DNA of 64,000 nt from Craterostigma plantagineum (Eukaryota > Streptophyta > Magnoliopsida > Lamiales > Linderniaceae), in NCBI GenBank assembly GCA_027422505.1, contig JAPQWV010000018.1, forward strand, positions 10,992,001-11,056,000, read 5' to 3'. Shown here one piece after another: positions 44,824 through 55,090 of the stretch. How positions within the stretch are numbered: position 1 is the stretch's first letter; every line of letters starts with the position of its first letter. The notes under the pieces are model-generated. The model did not search any database and was not told the DNA's origin. It was given only the letters and a program-made list of their open reading frames with translations. A program made the translations under genes and the position numbers.

Positions 44824-46575
44824 AAACTTTGCATAGCGTGGAATCTGCTTGATAGCTTCTAAGAGTGGGATGTTGATTCGACTTTGCTGAAAGTCTCCAT
44901 TATGCTCTTTTCTTCTTCTTCTTTTTTTGCTTTAGCTAACCTTCCAGGAAAAGGGGGAGGAATAACAAGATTAGGTTTAAAAACATAATCATTAATTACC
45001 TTCTTTTCGTTGACTTTAGTCTTATCTCCACTTGGTAGTTTTGTGGGAACTTCGTCATCATTAGGGTGACCGATCTCTTTCCCGTTTCGAAGAGTCATAA
45101 CACTAACATTCTCTCTTGGATTGATCTCGACTTGGGCTGGTAATTTTCCTTTCTCGTTCTGCATTTGACTCATTTGTGCTGCCATTTGGGACATTTGCCT
45201 TTCTAAGTTTTGTACGCTAGCGCGTGTTTCATGTATGCTTGATCGTGTCTCCTGTTGAAAAGTAGCAGTGCTATTGGCTAAATTGATAACGATATCCTCT
45301 AAAGACATACCTGGTTTTGAAAGTGTTGCTTGTTGATGAGGAATTGGCGGTCGAGGTGCTTGTTGCATGAAACGTGATGGCCGATTCCCATAGCTCAGAT
45401 TTGGATGGTCTCTCCATCCGGGGTTGTAATGGCTTGAGAATGGATCATAACGTTTTTGAGATGGTCCTGCAAATCCTCCAACTGCATTTGCTTGCTCACT
45501 AGTGCCAAATGTGAGGGACAATTCTCCGTTGAATGTCCGGTAAGCGTACAAATACCACAAGTCCTCACATGATGAGTTTTTCCTGAAACAAGTTTCTCCA
45601 TAAGCGAAGTTAGAGAATCTAATTTTTGCTCAAAAGATGTACTTACCCCGCTAGCCCGTTGTTGACCTACGTCTTGACGTGTTCCAAATTGTTGCGCATT
45701 TGTAGCCATGCTTGAAATTAAGCGACGAGCTTCTTCCGCCGTTTTATCAACTAATGCTCCACCACTTGCTGCGTCGATCATGTTTCGTTCCATTGGTAAT
45801 AGCCCTTCGTAGAAATATTGGATAAGTGCTAATTCTGAAATTTGGTGGCATGGGCAGCTTGCACATAATCGCTTGAATCTCTCCCAGTATTTGTGTAAGT
45901 TTCTCCGGTAAACTGTCGAATCCCATATATTTCTTTTCGAATGTTTGCGGCACGAGACGTGGGAAAGAATTTTTCGAGGAATTGCTTCTTTAGCTCAGCC
46001 CATGTATTGATAGAGCCAGAGGGCAAATAGTACAACCAATCTTTCGCAAGATCGGCCAGTGAGAAAGGAAAAGCACGAAGACTGATTTGGTCTTCGCTTA
46101 CGCCACTAGGCTTCATGGTTGAGCAAACCATGTGGAACTCCTTCAAGTGTTTGTGTGGATCCTCACCTGCGTTACCATGAAAAGTAGGAAGTAAATGAAT
46201 TTCACCAGATTTTAATTCAAAAGGTGTTTGAGGAATTGGAAATTCAATGCAAAGTGGTTGCTGGTGAACATCTGGAGTATCCATATCCCTCAAGGTCAGG
46301 CGGACTGGTTGTTGTTGCTTTTCATTTTCAATATCGCTTGATGAAAATTCGTCGTCTGACGTGGCGTCGGATTTTGAGATTTTCAATTTGTCCTTTTCTC
46401 TCTTTGCCTTCTGATTTGCTCGTGCAGTCTTCTCTATCTCTGGATCAAAGATTAGAATACCAGTACGAGAAGAACGGGGCATAAGATTGAAAAATAATGA
46501 TAATCGAATTAAAAGTAGAAATAAACCAATTAGACACCACCTTCCCCGGCAACGGCGCCAAAATTTTGGTCGCAT
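44824..46575 (-). pseudogene. Athila gag, frameshifted
   Basis: Gag would form the particle. The N-terminal frame 45829-46575 has the Athila capsid core: FHGNAGEDPHKHLKEFH, LRAFPFSLADLAKDWLYYLP and KKQFLEKFFPTSRAANIRK. It shifts near 45900. The next frame (45395-45793) begins at MERNMIDAASGG and has the zinc knuckle CGICTLTGHSTENC, then shifts near 45530. The last frame (44859-45560) has YNPGWRDHPNLSYGN and MTLRNGKEIG, and another shift joins it to pol. The first residues of the longest open frame overlap the primer site region; the true start is probably the MPRSSRTG Met near 46482. Confidence 0.85.
46543..46560 (-). other. Primer binding site, tRNA-Asp (Athila)
   Basis: On the minus strand TGGCGCCGTTGCCGGGGA is complementary to the 3' end of plant tRNA-Asp including CCA. 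It lies six bases inside the 5' LTR boundary. tRNA-Asp priming is characteristic of Athila elements. Confidence 0.93.
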
Positions 46576-48451
46576 GGAAAACGGCCTAAAATAAAATTTA
46601 TCACCTCAATCACTAATACGAGTATAGCGAAAGTAGGGATCGTCTCCACGGGGAAAATGGTTGATTTATTTCTAATTTCAAACTCGATCAATAATTATAA
46701 TAATAATAATATTAATAATAATAATGATATTAAGGGGGGGGGGGTGATGATAAAACGAGAAATAAAAATATCGAGACTAACGATAATAAAATAATAGTCG
46801 AAGGAATTATTGTCCACCTAGATTTATTTAACTGATCATCGATTTAATAAAATATTATGTCAGCGCATGCATAATCGGTTATAGTTATTGACGAACGCCT
46901 AATAACCAATCTTTTCTTACTTTCTTGGTAATTAAGAGACGCTCTATAATTAGTTCCCTAATCGAAAAATAATCTCCGGGACGCCCTGCAAGATTTAAAG
47001 TTCCGACAGCGTTAAATACGAAAAAGACTTGATTATTGACTAATAAACTCGGACGCCGGTTTATTAAAATCAAATCGTTTAACCTTACAATATAACTTAC
47101 ACTTACCGTAGGTAGAGAAGTTGAATATTATTTGCTACTTATTAAAACAAACAAACAATTACCAATTTGTTGTTTTAATTAGCTATTAATTTACTTAGAT
47201 CTCATAAACATTGGCCACTGTTTATTTAATCTAAGCTCATCGATATAATTAACGTCCGGTTAAACGAATACATACGCTTTCAAGAATAGGCTCGTTTACC
47301 TCACAGTTTTAATAAACTAGGCTTCGAACAATCCTTCGACTATGGGAATTAGCCGCTAAACATATTAATGAAAACGCAACTAAAGTTAATTAATTCTAAA
47401 GACATAACTAAATGGACAGAAATAAACTTACGACCGTATGAAATGCTACTTGCTGTCTTCCTCGGAAAAGCACATCATCGTATGCGTTATCGCTCCAAGA
47501 ATAAAAGGTAGCTGAATATATTTCTCAGCAATCCCCGTTAATGAGCTTAAGATTCTTTATCATAAATAACTTAAAATATATGAAGGTTTAAATGAGAGCA
47601 ACTACAGAAAAGAAACAATAGTTCTTAAATTGAAAAAGGAACAATGGATTTGCTCTCTCCTACACTTTCTGCTCTTTCGCATCATCTATCTTCACTCACG
47701 CTACATCTCTATTTCGCTCTCAATGAAAGTATAAAGATGAGAAAACTGATCTCTAACAGACCTCTCCGTCCCCTCTTGATGCTTGGTTTCACCGTATAAA
47801 TAGGTGTATCTTCCCACATATGAATGACAGCAGATCCTACTTTTCATAGACGTGTTTAAGATCTTTTTTTCTTTCACATTCGAAACATGGGAGCTGAAAT
47901 CCCGTTCTCTGTTTCAACCTTTGAAATTGGAAGTCTCCCAGCATAAAGTGATCCCTTTATTTCTTTTGTCGGCTTTGAAAACCTTCGCTGTCTTCTCTTA
48001 ATTTCTTTTTGTCTGCTATGGGTCTTGGGCATGCTTGTGTATTTCGATTTTTTTCTTGCTTGAGTTTATCTCTCCAATCTTCATAAGCCACGTCAATTCA
48101 TTGGTAATCATATTCCCTACTTGATAAAGTGAGGAAGCATCGTGGAAATTGATCATGAGTTGCCCTTGAAGGTCCCCACATATATATGATAATTACCCAT
48201 CTTCAAAAGGTGCTTGTAGATTTTCCTCTTGGTTGTGTTACAGATCTAATGGATAGAATGGGCTGATATTGGACCATAGTTTGTAAAACATCGCATTATA
48301 ATTATTAACCTGTCCAAAAATTCATTTCCGAACCATTATCCTCCGATATCTGTAAATCAAGAAATACCCGCGTAAGTGCAAAATACTCGAGCAAATTCGG
48401 ATAAATAACATCTGATAAAACATGTTTACGGTGCAAATTATTATTCTATCA
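46567..48451 (-). repeat. 5' LTR of the Athila element
   Basis: This 1885-base LTR matches 37637-39519 throughout, with scattered substitutions and a shorter G run (9 against 12). The end next to the primer site (TGGTCGCATGG on the plus strand) differs from the other LTR by several bases. Confidence 0.94.
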
Positions 48452-48456
48452 ATTAG
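48452..48456. repeat. Target site duplication ATTAG (right copy)
   Basis: This is the exact copy of 37632-37636, directly outside the 5' LTR of the Athila element. Confidence 0.95.
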
Positions 48457-50007
48457 CTTTGAGCATAGCAGCACATGCATGTAAAATAATTGTAGGGGAA
48501 CTTTGTAGTACCAGTTGTGCGGTGATCCTTATAATCATTGACATTATTTTCCTCGGAGATTAGTCTTTTCCTTCCATGCTGCACCTCTGTATTATAATCC
48601 ACCACATTGAATAATAAGTGAAGAATCAGATAATTTTCATAAGAACATATCTGTAATTAATGAAAGATTGCAATACCAAGTCGCAAAGCTGCTCCAGAAT
48701 TTGCCTACAATATTGATTGATACCGATTGTCGAAAATTCGTGATCTGCATTGCATATATTGTGTAAGTGAATCGTAACTCATTAGCAAATTCCCACACTG
48801 TCGATTTTCAGTTCTTGAATAACAATCGACTTGTTTTGCTATCCTCCCTGCTAAATGATTAATCACATCGTGTAGTTCCCGAAATATCTTGTCGATGGAA
48901 TCTTTAAAATCCTCTTTCATTATCGAATGTTTGCTTTTTGGTAAATGTACTCCGATTCGTTTTCTATTATGTCAAATTCCCTTTTGCAACTATACTTCGA
49001 CTCATTACTCTATACTCAGTAAAGGTAAGTTGTTAACGCTGTTGGAGAGATATGCAGAGTCAATTAAGATTCGTTGCTTTGGAATCAGATACATACAATG
49101 TAAGACAATTGTATGAAATTTTTCAATTCGTCGAAACATATAGCTATCACTGATTGTTGCAGATATTCAATAAATTTATGCATATTTAATAGGGGTGCTA
49201 TAAGGTTAATACATGCACGTATTAATATAAAAAATGTTCTACTGAATCAATTTATCATGCAGTTTGTCTCTTAGACTTCCTCGGAGAGGTACATAACAGT
49301 GTAGCATAATTGATTACTTGGAAATTTATTATTATTAGTATAAATGTGCAAAGAATTGAATAAGAGCTGCGCAAAATAGGAGAAACTATTTAGTTACACG
49401 ATATCCTCAGCATCAGTCGTGCAATATACAACATACCTTGTAAACTATCAGGAAACTGGGAATGAGCTATTGTCATATAAAATCCACGTTTTCTGGTTTT
49501 AAGGGTGATCCACGAAGAAGTGTTACAATTTTGATGTTAAAATCAAATTAAATGTGTCAACAAATCGACATTGCTGAATAATATTAGGAGGTATGGTTAA
49601 GCCTTCATAAATATTGAATACTGATAGAGTTATTGATTTATTCAACCCGTATTCATGACATCCGCGAGGAACTGGACGACTATACGAAAATTACTGCACG
49701 ACTGTAAATAAAACATAACCCAATATTTTTACATTACTACACGTATAAAATCTATATTTGACAATATTTACGATACACGACTGGAGTATAATTATAGACT
49801 ATATCAACTAAAATGATTTCTAAGGTATCCTGCAATATTATTATTATGGATAAGATACACGGAACCGTATTTTGCCGCTGGAATGCCCAACACATGCCTT
49901 ATTTAGAATATCGCAGTATCAATTATGGTTGTCTTAAAAGTGTTAAATGAAAAATTACATAATCTAACAATCAATGAAGTCGGTCTAGAATGCGGATTAA
50001 TCAATAA
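48457..50007 (-). other. Upstream Helitron locus, mostly unassigned
   Basis: The first ten bases continue the Helitron exon to an ATG at 48466. Beyond that the 1.5 kb is AT-rich. A 71-codon minus-strand run at 48705-48920 (FKDSIDKIFRELHDVINHLAG) looks protein-like but matches no family I know. No RNA gene or terminal repeat is recognised. Confidence 0.5.
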
Positions 50008-50347
50008 TGTTAGGTCCAACGATTACTAACTCTACGATTCTAGGCTAGAATTCATAGTAATTCGATCGTTTAGATGAACAATTGAATTCGTTTGAAAAAC
50101 TCAAATGAAGAACAAGAGAGAGAATTTGAGTAGAGTGAGAAAGTTACTGTTGTTTCTCTCTCTAGAAATCGCATTGCAAGCCTTTCGGATCAATTCTAAA
50201 AACTTTCTCTATTCAGCTCAATTGATTTACATGTATTTATACCAAACAAATATCAATCTAGTCCTAATCTAAGGACTACAATACAAAACGTCCCAAATTA
50301 CAAGGACAACTAATGAAATCAAGCACAATTACAAATGGTATTCTACA
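50008..50347 (-). repeat. 3' LTR of element E (family 2)
   Basis: 340 bases, TGTAGAATACC to CCTAACA on the minus strand. It lacks 11 bases (the CTTGGTATAAA segment) present in the 5' LTR, which removes the TATA-like site. The polypurine tract before it is degenerate (AAGGGTAGAT). Confidence 0.92.
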
Positions 50348-50393
50348 ATCTACCCTTACGTGCTTGATTGCGTCGCTGCGCCGTTTGTCCTTG

Positions 50394-52797
50394 TCAGGCG
50401 TAATATGATCTGCAGAAGCCCAGCGCCTGCTCGAAGTTCCTCAGTGTGATCCTTAGCTCCAGTCGCTCCTCAATATCTTCTAATAGTTCCATTAGGAGCG
50501 GATGTTCTCTCACGAACCTATGGATCCTCAGCATCGTAGCCCGATTGATTTCTTCCAACCTCTGCTCGATGTTTTTCCTGACGACCTTGAGCGTCCCATC
50601 GCAAAACTTATGAATCTCAGTTTTCAGCATCAACCTATTCATCTTTGCTATTGGATTGTGGTAGGTGATGCCTAGGACTGAGCTGATGTGCACGTGATTG
50701 TTGGGAAGCCCTTCGATCTCAAGTCCTTTGTTGAGCGGAGCGGTCATGTTGACCTTCTTCATATTGCTCTAGCGCCATTTGAAAGTCGTGAGCGGCGAAG
50801 TACTTGACTTGTCGCATCATGAACCGTAGAGCCCTTCGAGGCCTTCTTTCTTGATGAAGCCCTGAGGACCTTTGTACTTCACCACGTATAGCTGATAAAG
50901 ATGGTACACTTCATCGGCGGGGAGGTACGGCAGGTCGCTCTCGCTCAGTTCCTCTCGGGTCCTGTCCACTCGTTCGATGTAGTGAGGTGTTGGAAGTCCT
51001 CCTTTGGCACAGTATACGCTGAGTAGTTGGCTTATTGGGGAGAGACTCTTATAATGGCTCTTGGCTTGTGTCTTAGTCATCCCCAGCCTAACATCAGGTC
51101 CTAGTTTGGTCAGCATCCAAAGGTAGGTCATCCTCTTATGCTGATCCCAATGATCCCTCTAAGTTCGAAGTCGTTCGGCCTCTTCACTCTATCCGGAGAC
51201 CACCAAATATTCTCACGAACTTCTTCTAGGAAGGGAATTTCTATTTGGATATTTTCCCATTGCGTGTCGATCCGGACGGTCCCTGGCGTTAGCCTTGGAG
51301 AGGGAATCGCCTGTTGAGCGATTAACTCTGGTAGCCTTGGGATATCTCGCTCGTAGTCTTCACCTTCCTGAAGCTCGTCGTCTTCTATGATTACGAGGTC
51401 TATAGACGCTTGTTGTAGAAAACGCCGAACGTCGTGAAGCCGTCGTCTTTGATGCTCCTCGGGCATGGAATGGGTCATCCACTGTCCTTCGACGATGTAC
51501 TTGTCTAGGGGCTCGTGTGGATTGACGCCATGTCTAGAGGGTCCCGATTGGTCTGGAGCGACTGAGGGAGTGGCTTGGGTAGCTGCTAGAGCTACAAGCA
51601 TCGCAGCACTTGCTTCTTCTTCCGGAAGCAAGGGGCTTGAGTAGATCGGTGGTGTGGATGGAGGCGTCCTGAGGTGAAAGGTTGGTGGTTCGATGTGGGT
51701 GGTGCGGTGCGTGGTGTAGGTAGTTTGGGTGGTTTGTGTTTGGTGGGTTTGTGTTTGGGTTTCTCCAGCTCCAGCGCTTGTCTGCATGGCACCCAAGCCT
51801 TGTCCTTGGCAATTTTTCATGTCCTTGGCCTCTTCACCCCCTCATGAGGGTCCTGATCGTCAGGATCGTCATGTCTGCGCCGGGAGTGGGAGCTTTGGCC
51901 TCGGCAGGTGTCAGTCGGTGGCTCAGAATGGTCCACCAATCGCCTATAGAGGGTTTCTTCTTGCGGCGATCGGATGGAAAGGCCTATCAGACGGGCATGG
52001 AGAATGTCATGGAGCTCGGTGATGGGGATTGTGTATGGATTGATGGGGATGGAGGAAGTGGCTAGAGGGTCGGTGGGTGTGGATTGTGGAGGTGTGTGGT
52101 TGATTCGTGACGAAGAGCCTTCAGAGGCAGGTGCTTTCCCGGTATCTCTCAGGGATGCCTCGAGTGCTTGGAGTACTCTCTCCGTGATTTTGTCTTCCAT
52201 AGACTGTACAGCGGCAGAGAGAGCGGCCTGGAACTGCTCGTTCGTCACGAATGGTACGGACGCCTCCTGAGATGGACTAGGACGACTGATGTCGCCTGTT
52301 ATCGACCCTTGAGTAGACACCGACTCTGTGGGTTGGCTCACAGTCACTTGAGGTTGTGACTGTATGAGACTTCCATCCAATCCTCGAGTTTAATCTGGAC
52401 GATTCGTCTCTATGGGTGTTGAGGCAGGTTCAGGTTGCGCCTGCGAACCAAACACCACGTTGGTTGGTTGCGACTCAAGATTGAGCGAAGAAGTGCCGGC
52501 AACACTTGTCGTTGTGGTCAGCGTAGTAACTGGTGCGTCGGTAACGGCTGGGAAGAGGGACTCCATTTGAATGCTAAGTCTCCTGGGAGTCCTCCTTATC
52601 AGACTTATTTCCTCATTAGACTCCGTGTCAAACGAGGTGGCCGTGTGAGGAGTGAGGTCTCGATGGACGTCCTCCATTGCCTGACCCGTCACCGGTGGAA
52701 GTGAAGTTTGCCCCATTTCCTTTTCGGGCTGTGCTTCTTGTTGAAGAACTTCCTCAAAAGTTTCTTCGAGCACGCCAACATGTACGGGCTCTTCCAC
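50394..52797 (-). pseudogene. Envelope-like extra gene, middle and C-terminal part (E)
   Basis: After a frameshift near 52790 the acidic middle is read in 52390-52797, ends at a stop, and resumes in 51817-52380 (FVTNEQFQAALSAAVQSMEDKI). The next frame (51128-51820) has the TQT-rich segment ETQTQTHQTQTTQTT, the Pro-rich HLRTPPSTPP and the ordered region MTHSMPEEHQRRRLHDVRR to FLEEVRENIWWSPDRV. Then come 50817-51131 with GMTKTQAKSHYKSL and KYKGPQGFIKKEGL, and 50394-50762 with GLPNNHVHISSVLGITYHN and a charged helical end. It completes the gene about 50 bases before the LTR. No membrane segment is seen. Confidence 0.77.
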
Positions 52798-53864
52798 TTG
52801 TAATTCGAGACAGGAACATCGAGCTCCATCTCTGTAGCCACGACGTCTATCAGGGTATCATCTATGTCGGGCATTGGTTCTTCGACCAATATTGGCTCCT
52901 GGGCTAGCTCCTGAGCGACATCATCAATCATCGCGTCCTCAGGGCTTGGTTGTTGTTGTTGTTGAGGGCTAGCTCCAACCACTGTCGGGGGCCCTCGAAT
53001 CATTTCCTCGGAGAGATTCCTGTCCCGACAGTATAGCTTGTAGACGTCTTCGTTGGGGTCTGCGAGACGAAGGAGCTCGAATGAGATTGGCATCGACGGT
53101 TGGTCCAGGTCCGTGAGCCATGGGTTGTGGAAGAACTTAAACATTGGTTGTTGGTAATTTTCGCCAGGAGGCAGAGTAGGGATTGTCTGGTGCAGTGCCA
53201 TGATCTCCCTGGTGATGATGCTGAACAACCGAGCGTAAGGCACGTTCTTTGATCGCCGGTTCTCCTTCTGCCGAATCTGGTCCGCGAGGTCGTTCCAGAT
53301 CAGCTGAGTGTAGTCATAATTTCTTGAGAAGGCGATGCCGTGGAAGATCCTCAAAATATTGCTGTTGCCCTTATCGAATCCTGCGTGCTTGGGCGACAGA
53401 CACTTATTCACTATTCCGAATAGTGTCTTCCACGGGTTTGGGATTCCGCTGCTCTGGACCTGATCTAATCTCGTGAGCAGTGGTTGGTATCCCATGTGTA
53501 AGAAGTCCTGAATCATCGCGGCATCCGATGGGAGCTGGTCGTAATTATCACTGTGGGACAAGTCCAGTACCATGCCGAACTGGTTGTTGTCCATGCCGAT
53601 ATGCCGCGTCCCTATCCTTGTTACGAATCTGAAGGATCCATTGTCCACTTCTCCTTGTATGCAGCCCCAGAACTTCTGGAGATAGACCATCGGCACTGAT
53701 GCAGTGGCCGTTAAGGCATGCCAGAGGGGGTGGCCTTGTAGGATCGATACGATGATCTCGTCTGGACACCTGAACGTGCTCAGATCGAGCTGGAAGTTCG
53801 TATCGTGAACCTTTAGATAAAGGTTGTGATCGTAGATGTGGTTGTATTTCGGGTAGCGATCCAT
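52689..53864 (-). CDS. Envelope-like extra gene, N-terminal domain (E)
   Basis: The first 340 or so of these 391 codons form the best-preserved copy of the N-terminal domain, starting MDRYPKYNHIYDHN at 53864. It has FRCPDEIIVSILQGHP, MVYLQKFWGCIQG, WKTLFGIVNKCLSPKHAG, FHGIAFSRNYDYTQLIWNDL and FHNPWLTDLDQPSMP. A Gln-rich run (QQQQQPSPEDAMIDD) marks the change to the acidic middle. The last 40 or so residues are out of frame after a one-base shift near 52800. Copies of this domain after pol occur in plant Sireviruses; no biochemical role is known to me. Intactness here, beside a pol deletion, may be chance. Confidence 0.75.
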   Translation of the reverse strand: MDRYPKYNHIYDHNLYLKVHDTNFQLDLSTFRCPDEIIVSILQGHPLWHALTATASVPMVYLQKFWGCIQGEVDNGSFRFVTRIGTRHIGMDNNQFGMVLDLSHSDNYDQLPSDAAMIQDFLHMGYQPLLTRLDQVQSSGIPNPWKTLFGIVNKCLSPKHAGFDKGNSNILRIFHGIAFSRNYDYTQLIWNDLADQIRQKENRRSKNVPYARLFSIITREIMALHQTIPTLPPGENYQQPMFKFFHNPWLTDLDQPSMPISFELLRLADPNEDVYKLYCRDRNLSEEMIRGPPTVVGASPQQQQQPSPEDAMIDDVAQELAQEPILVEEPMPDIDDTLIDVVATEMELDVPVSNYKWKSPYMLACSKKLLRKFFNKKHSPKRKWGKLHFHR

Positions 53865-55090
53865 CTGAAAAATAAGATATATAAAAGTTTATTAGTTCAA
53901 TTTTATTTTCAGTCGAAGTATGAATAAATTTCATCAAACTATAGTAATATCGCAAGTAATAGCATGTTTGATGAATTGTGAATCAAAATCATATCAAATG
54001 CATAGTGTAAGTTCAATTTCAAAAATCGTGATGGCATGAATGTAATTTCGAATGAAATATATGTCGCGTGAAAAATAGTTCGAAATTTCGCTAAGTATTA
54101 AATCAGTAAGTCACTGTTCATGCCGAGAAACTTTTTGGTCGAGAAAATTGAATTGCAATTTGATTTCCTATATATTGATTTCAATTGAAAGAATTCTGTG
54201 TAAATTTTGCGATCGAAGAATTTTATCCGCTATTGTTAGCTACAGTGTAAAAGACTTAGAAAAATTTCCCAAGTGTTGGAGTTGAAAGCGTGACTGTAGT
54301 CGATCAATTTTACGATCGAGAAAAATTCCGTGTAAATTTACGATCGACAAATTACGTCTCAGGTAAATTTACTATCGAAAAATTTTCTTCGATTGAATAA
54401 AATTTTCGATTCGAAATTTGTCGAGCGGAATATGATTTTCGATTGAAAGTAGAAGTTTTTGGCTGCGATATATTTTTATCGAGAAATTAGTCTACGAAAG
54501 ACTAAGTCAATCGTCGAGAAATTTTCCGATCAGTTAAGTCCGAAGCGGCGAATTTTACGATCGAAAAATTAAGAATTGAAAAATTAATTTTTCGCTGCTA
54601 AATTTTTGCGACCAAATTGAAATTAAATCGAAAATTCTATTTTGCGATAGTAAGTTTTATGCTCGATAAAATTTGCATCTAAATTGTCTAGTCAGTGCAT
54701 AAGTTTTTCGCTCGAAGAAAACTATAATTGGATTTTTCGATGGTAAGTGTAATGGTTAAAATCTTTTATCGTGACGATTAAATCAAAATTTTGCGATCGA
54801 AAACTAAATCGACACAAATAGTATCTTAATTGAATTGGAATTCAATTAGGATTATTTGCGATCGACAAAGTTCTTCGACAGCTTCAAAACTTCAAAACCC
54901 AGTTTCATATAAACTCATTTTAACGTCACAGATGCAGATTTTTCCGAAGATTTAAATTGTCTGTTTCGTCATGAACATCAAATCTATCAAAAAAAGGCAT
55001 TTAACTCGGAAAATCCAAGAAACATGCCACGATTTAAGTGAAACAGTATATGTTTAACTAGTTTTCGAAGAACAGTCGAAAAATTTTTTA
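53865..55090 (-). other. Spacer with TTTCTCG / CGAAAATTT motif field (E)
   Basis: There is no gene. It is the inverted counterpart of about 28240-29470 in C, with the same dense CGAGAAATTT, TTTCGATTG and AAATTTTGCG phrases. The left edge meets the envelope-like ATG and the right edge is the deletion junction with integrase-linker sequence near 55090. Confidence 0.72.

Larger units (their letters stand above)
37637..48451 (-). mobile_element. Athila-type Ty3/gypsy retrotransposon, both LTRs present
   Basis: This minus-strand element of 10.8 kb has two LTRs of about 1.88 kb, a tRNA-Asp primer site, gag, protease, reverse transcriptase, RNase H, integrase, a long non-coding 3' region and a polypurine tract. 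The LTRs differ by roughly 40 substitutions by eye (about 2%), so the insertion is fairly young. gag has three frame changes and pol one premature stop. No envelope gene is seen between integrase and the 3' LTR. Confidence 0.93.

Noticed and set aside
48705..48920. 71-codon minus-strand frame upstream of the Helitron exon.
   Set aside because: Its composition looks protein-like, but there is no recognisable family or clear splice sites; kept only as a remark.
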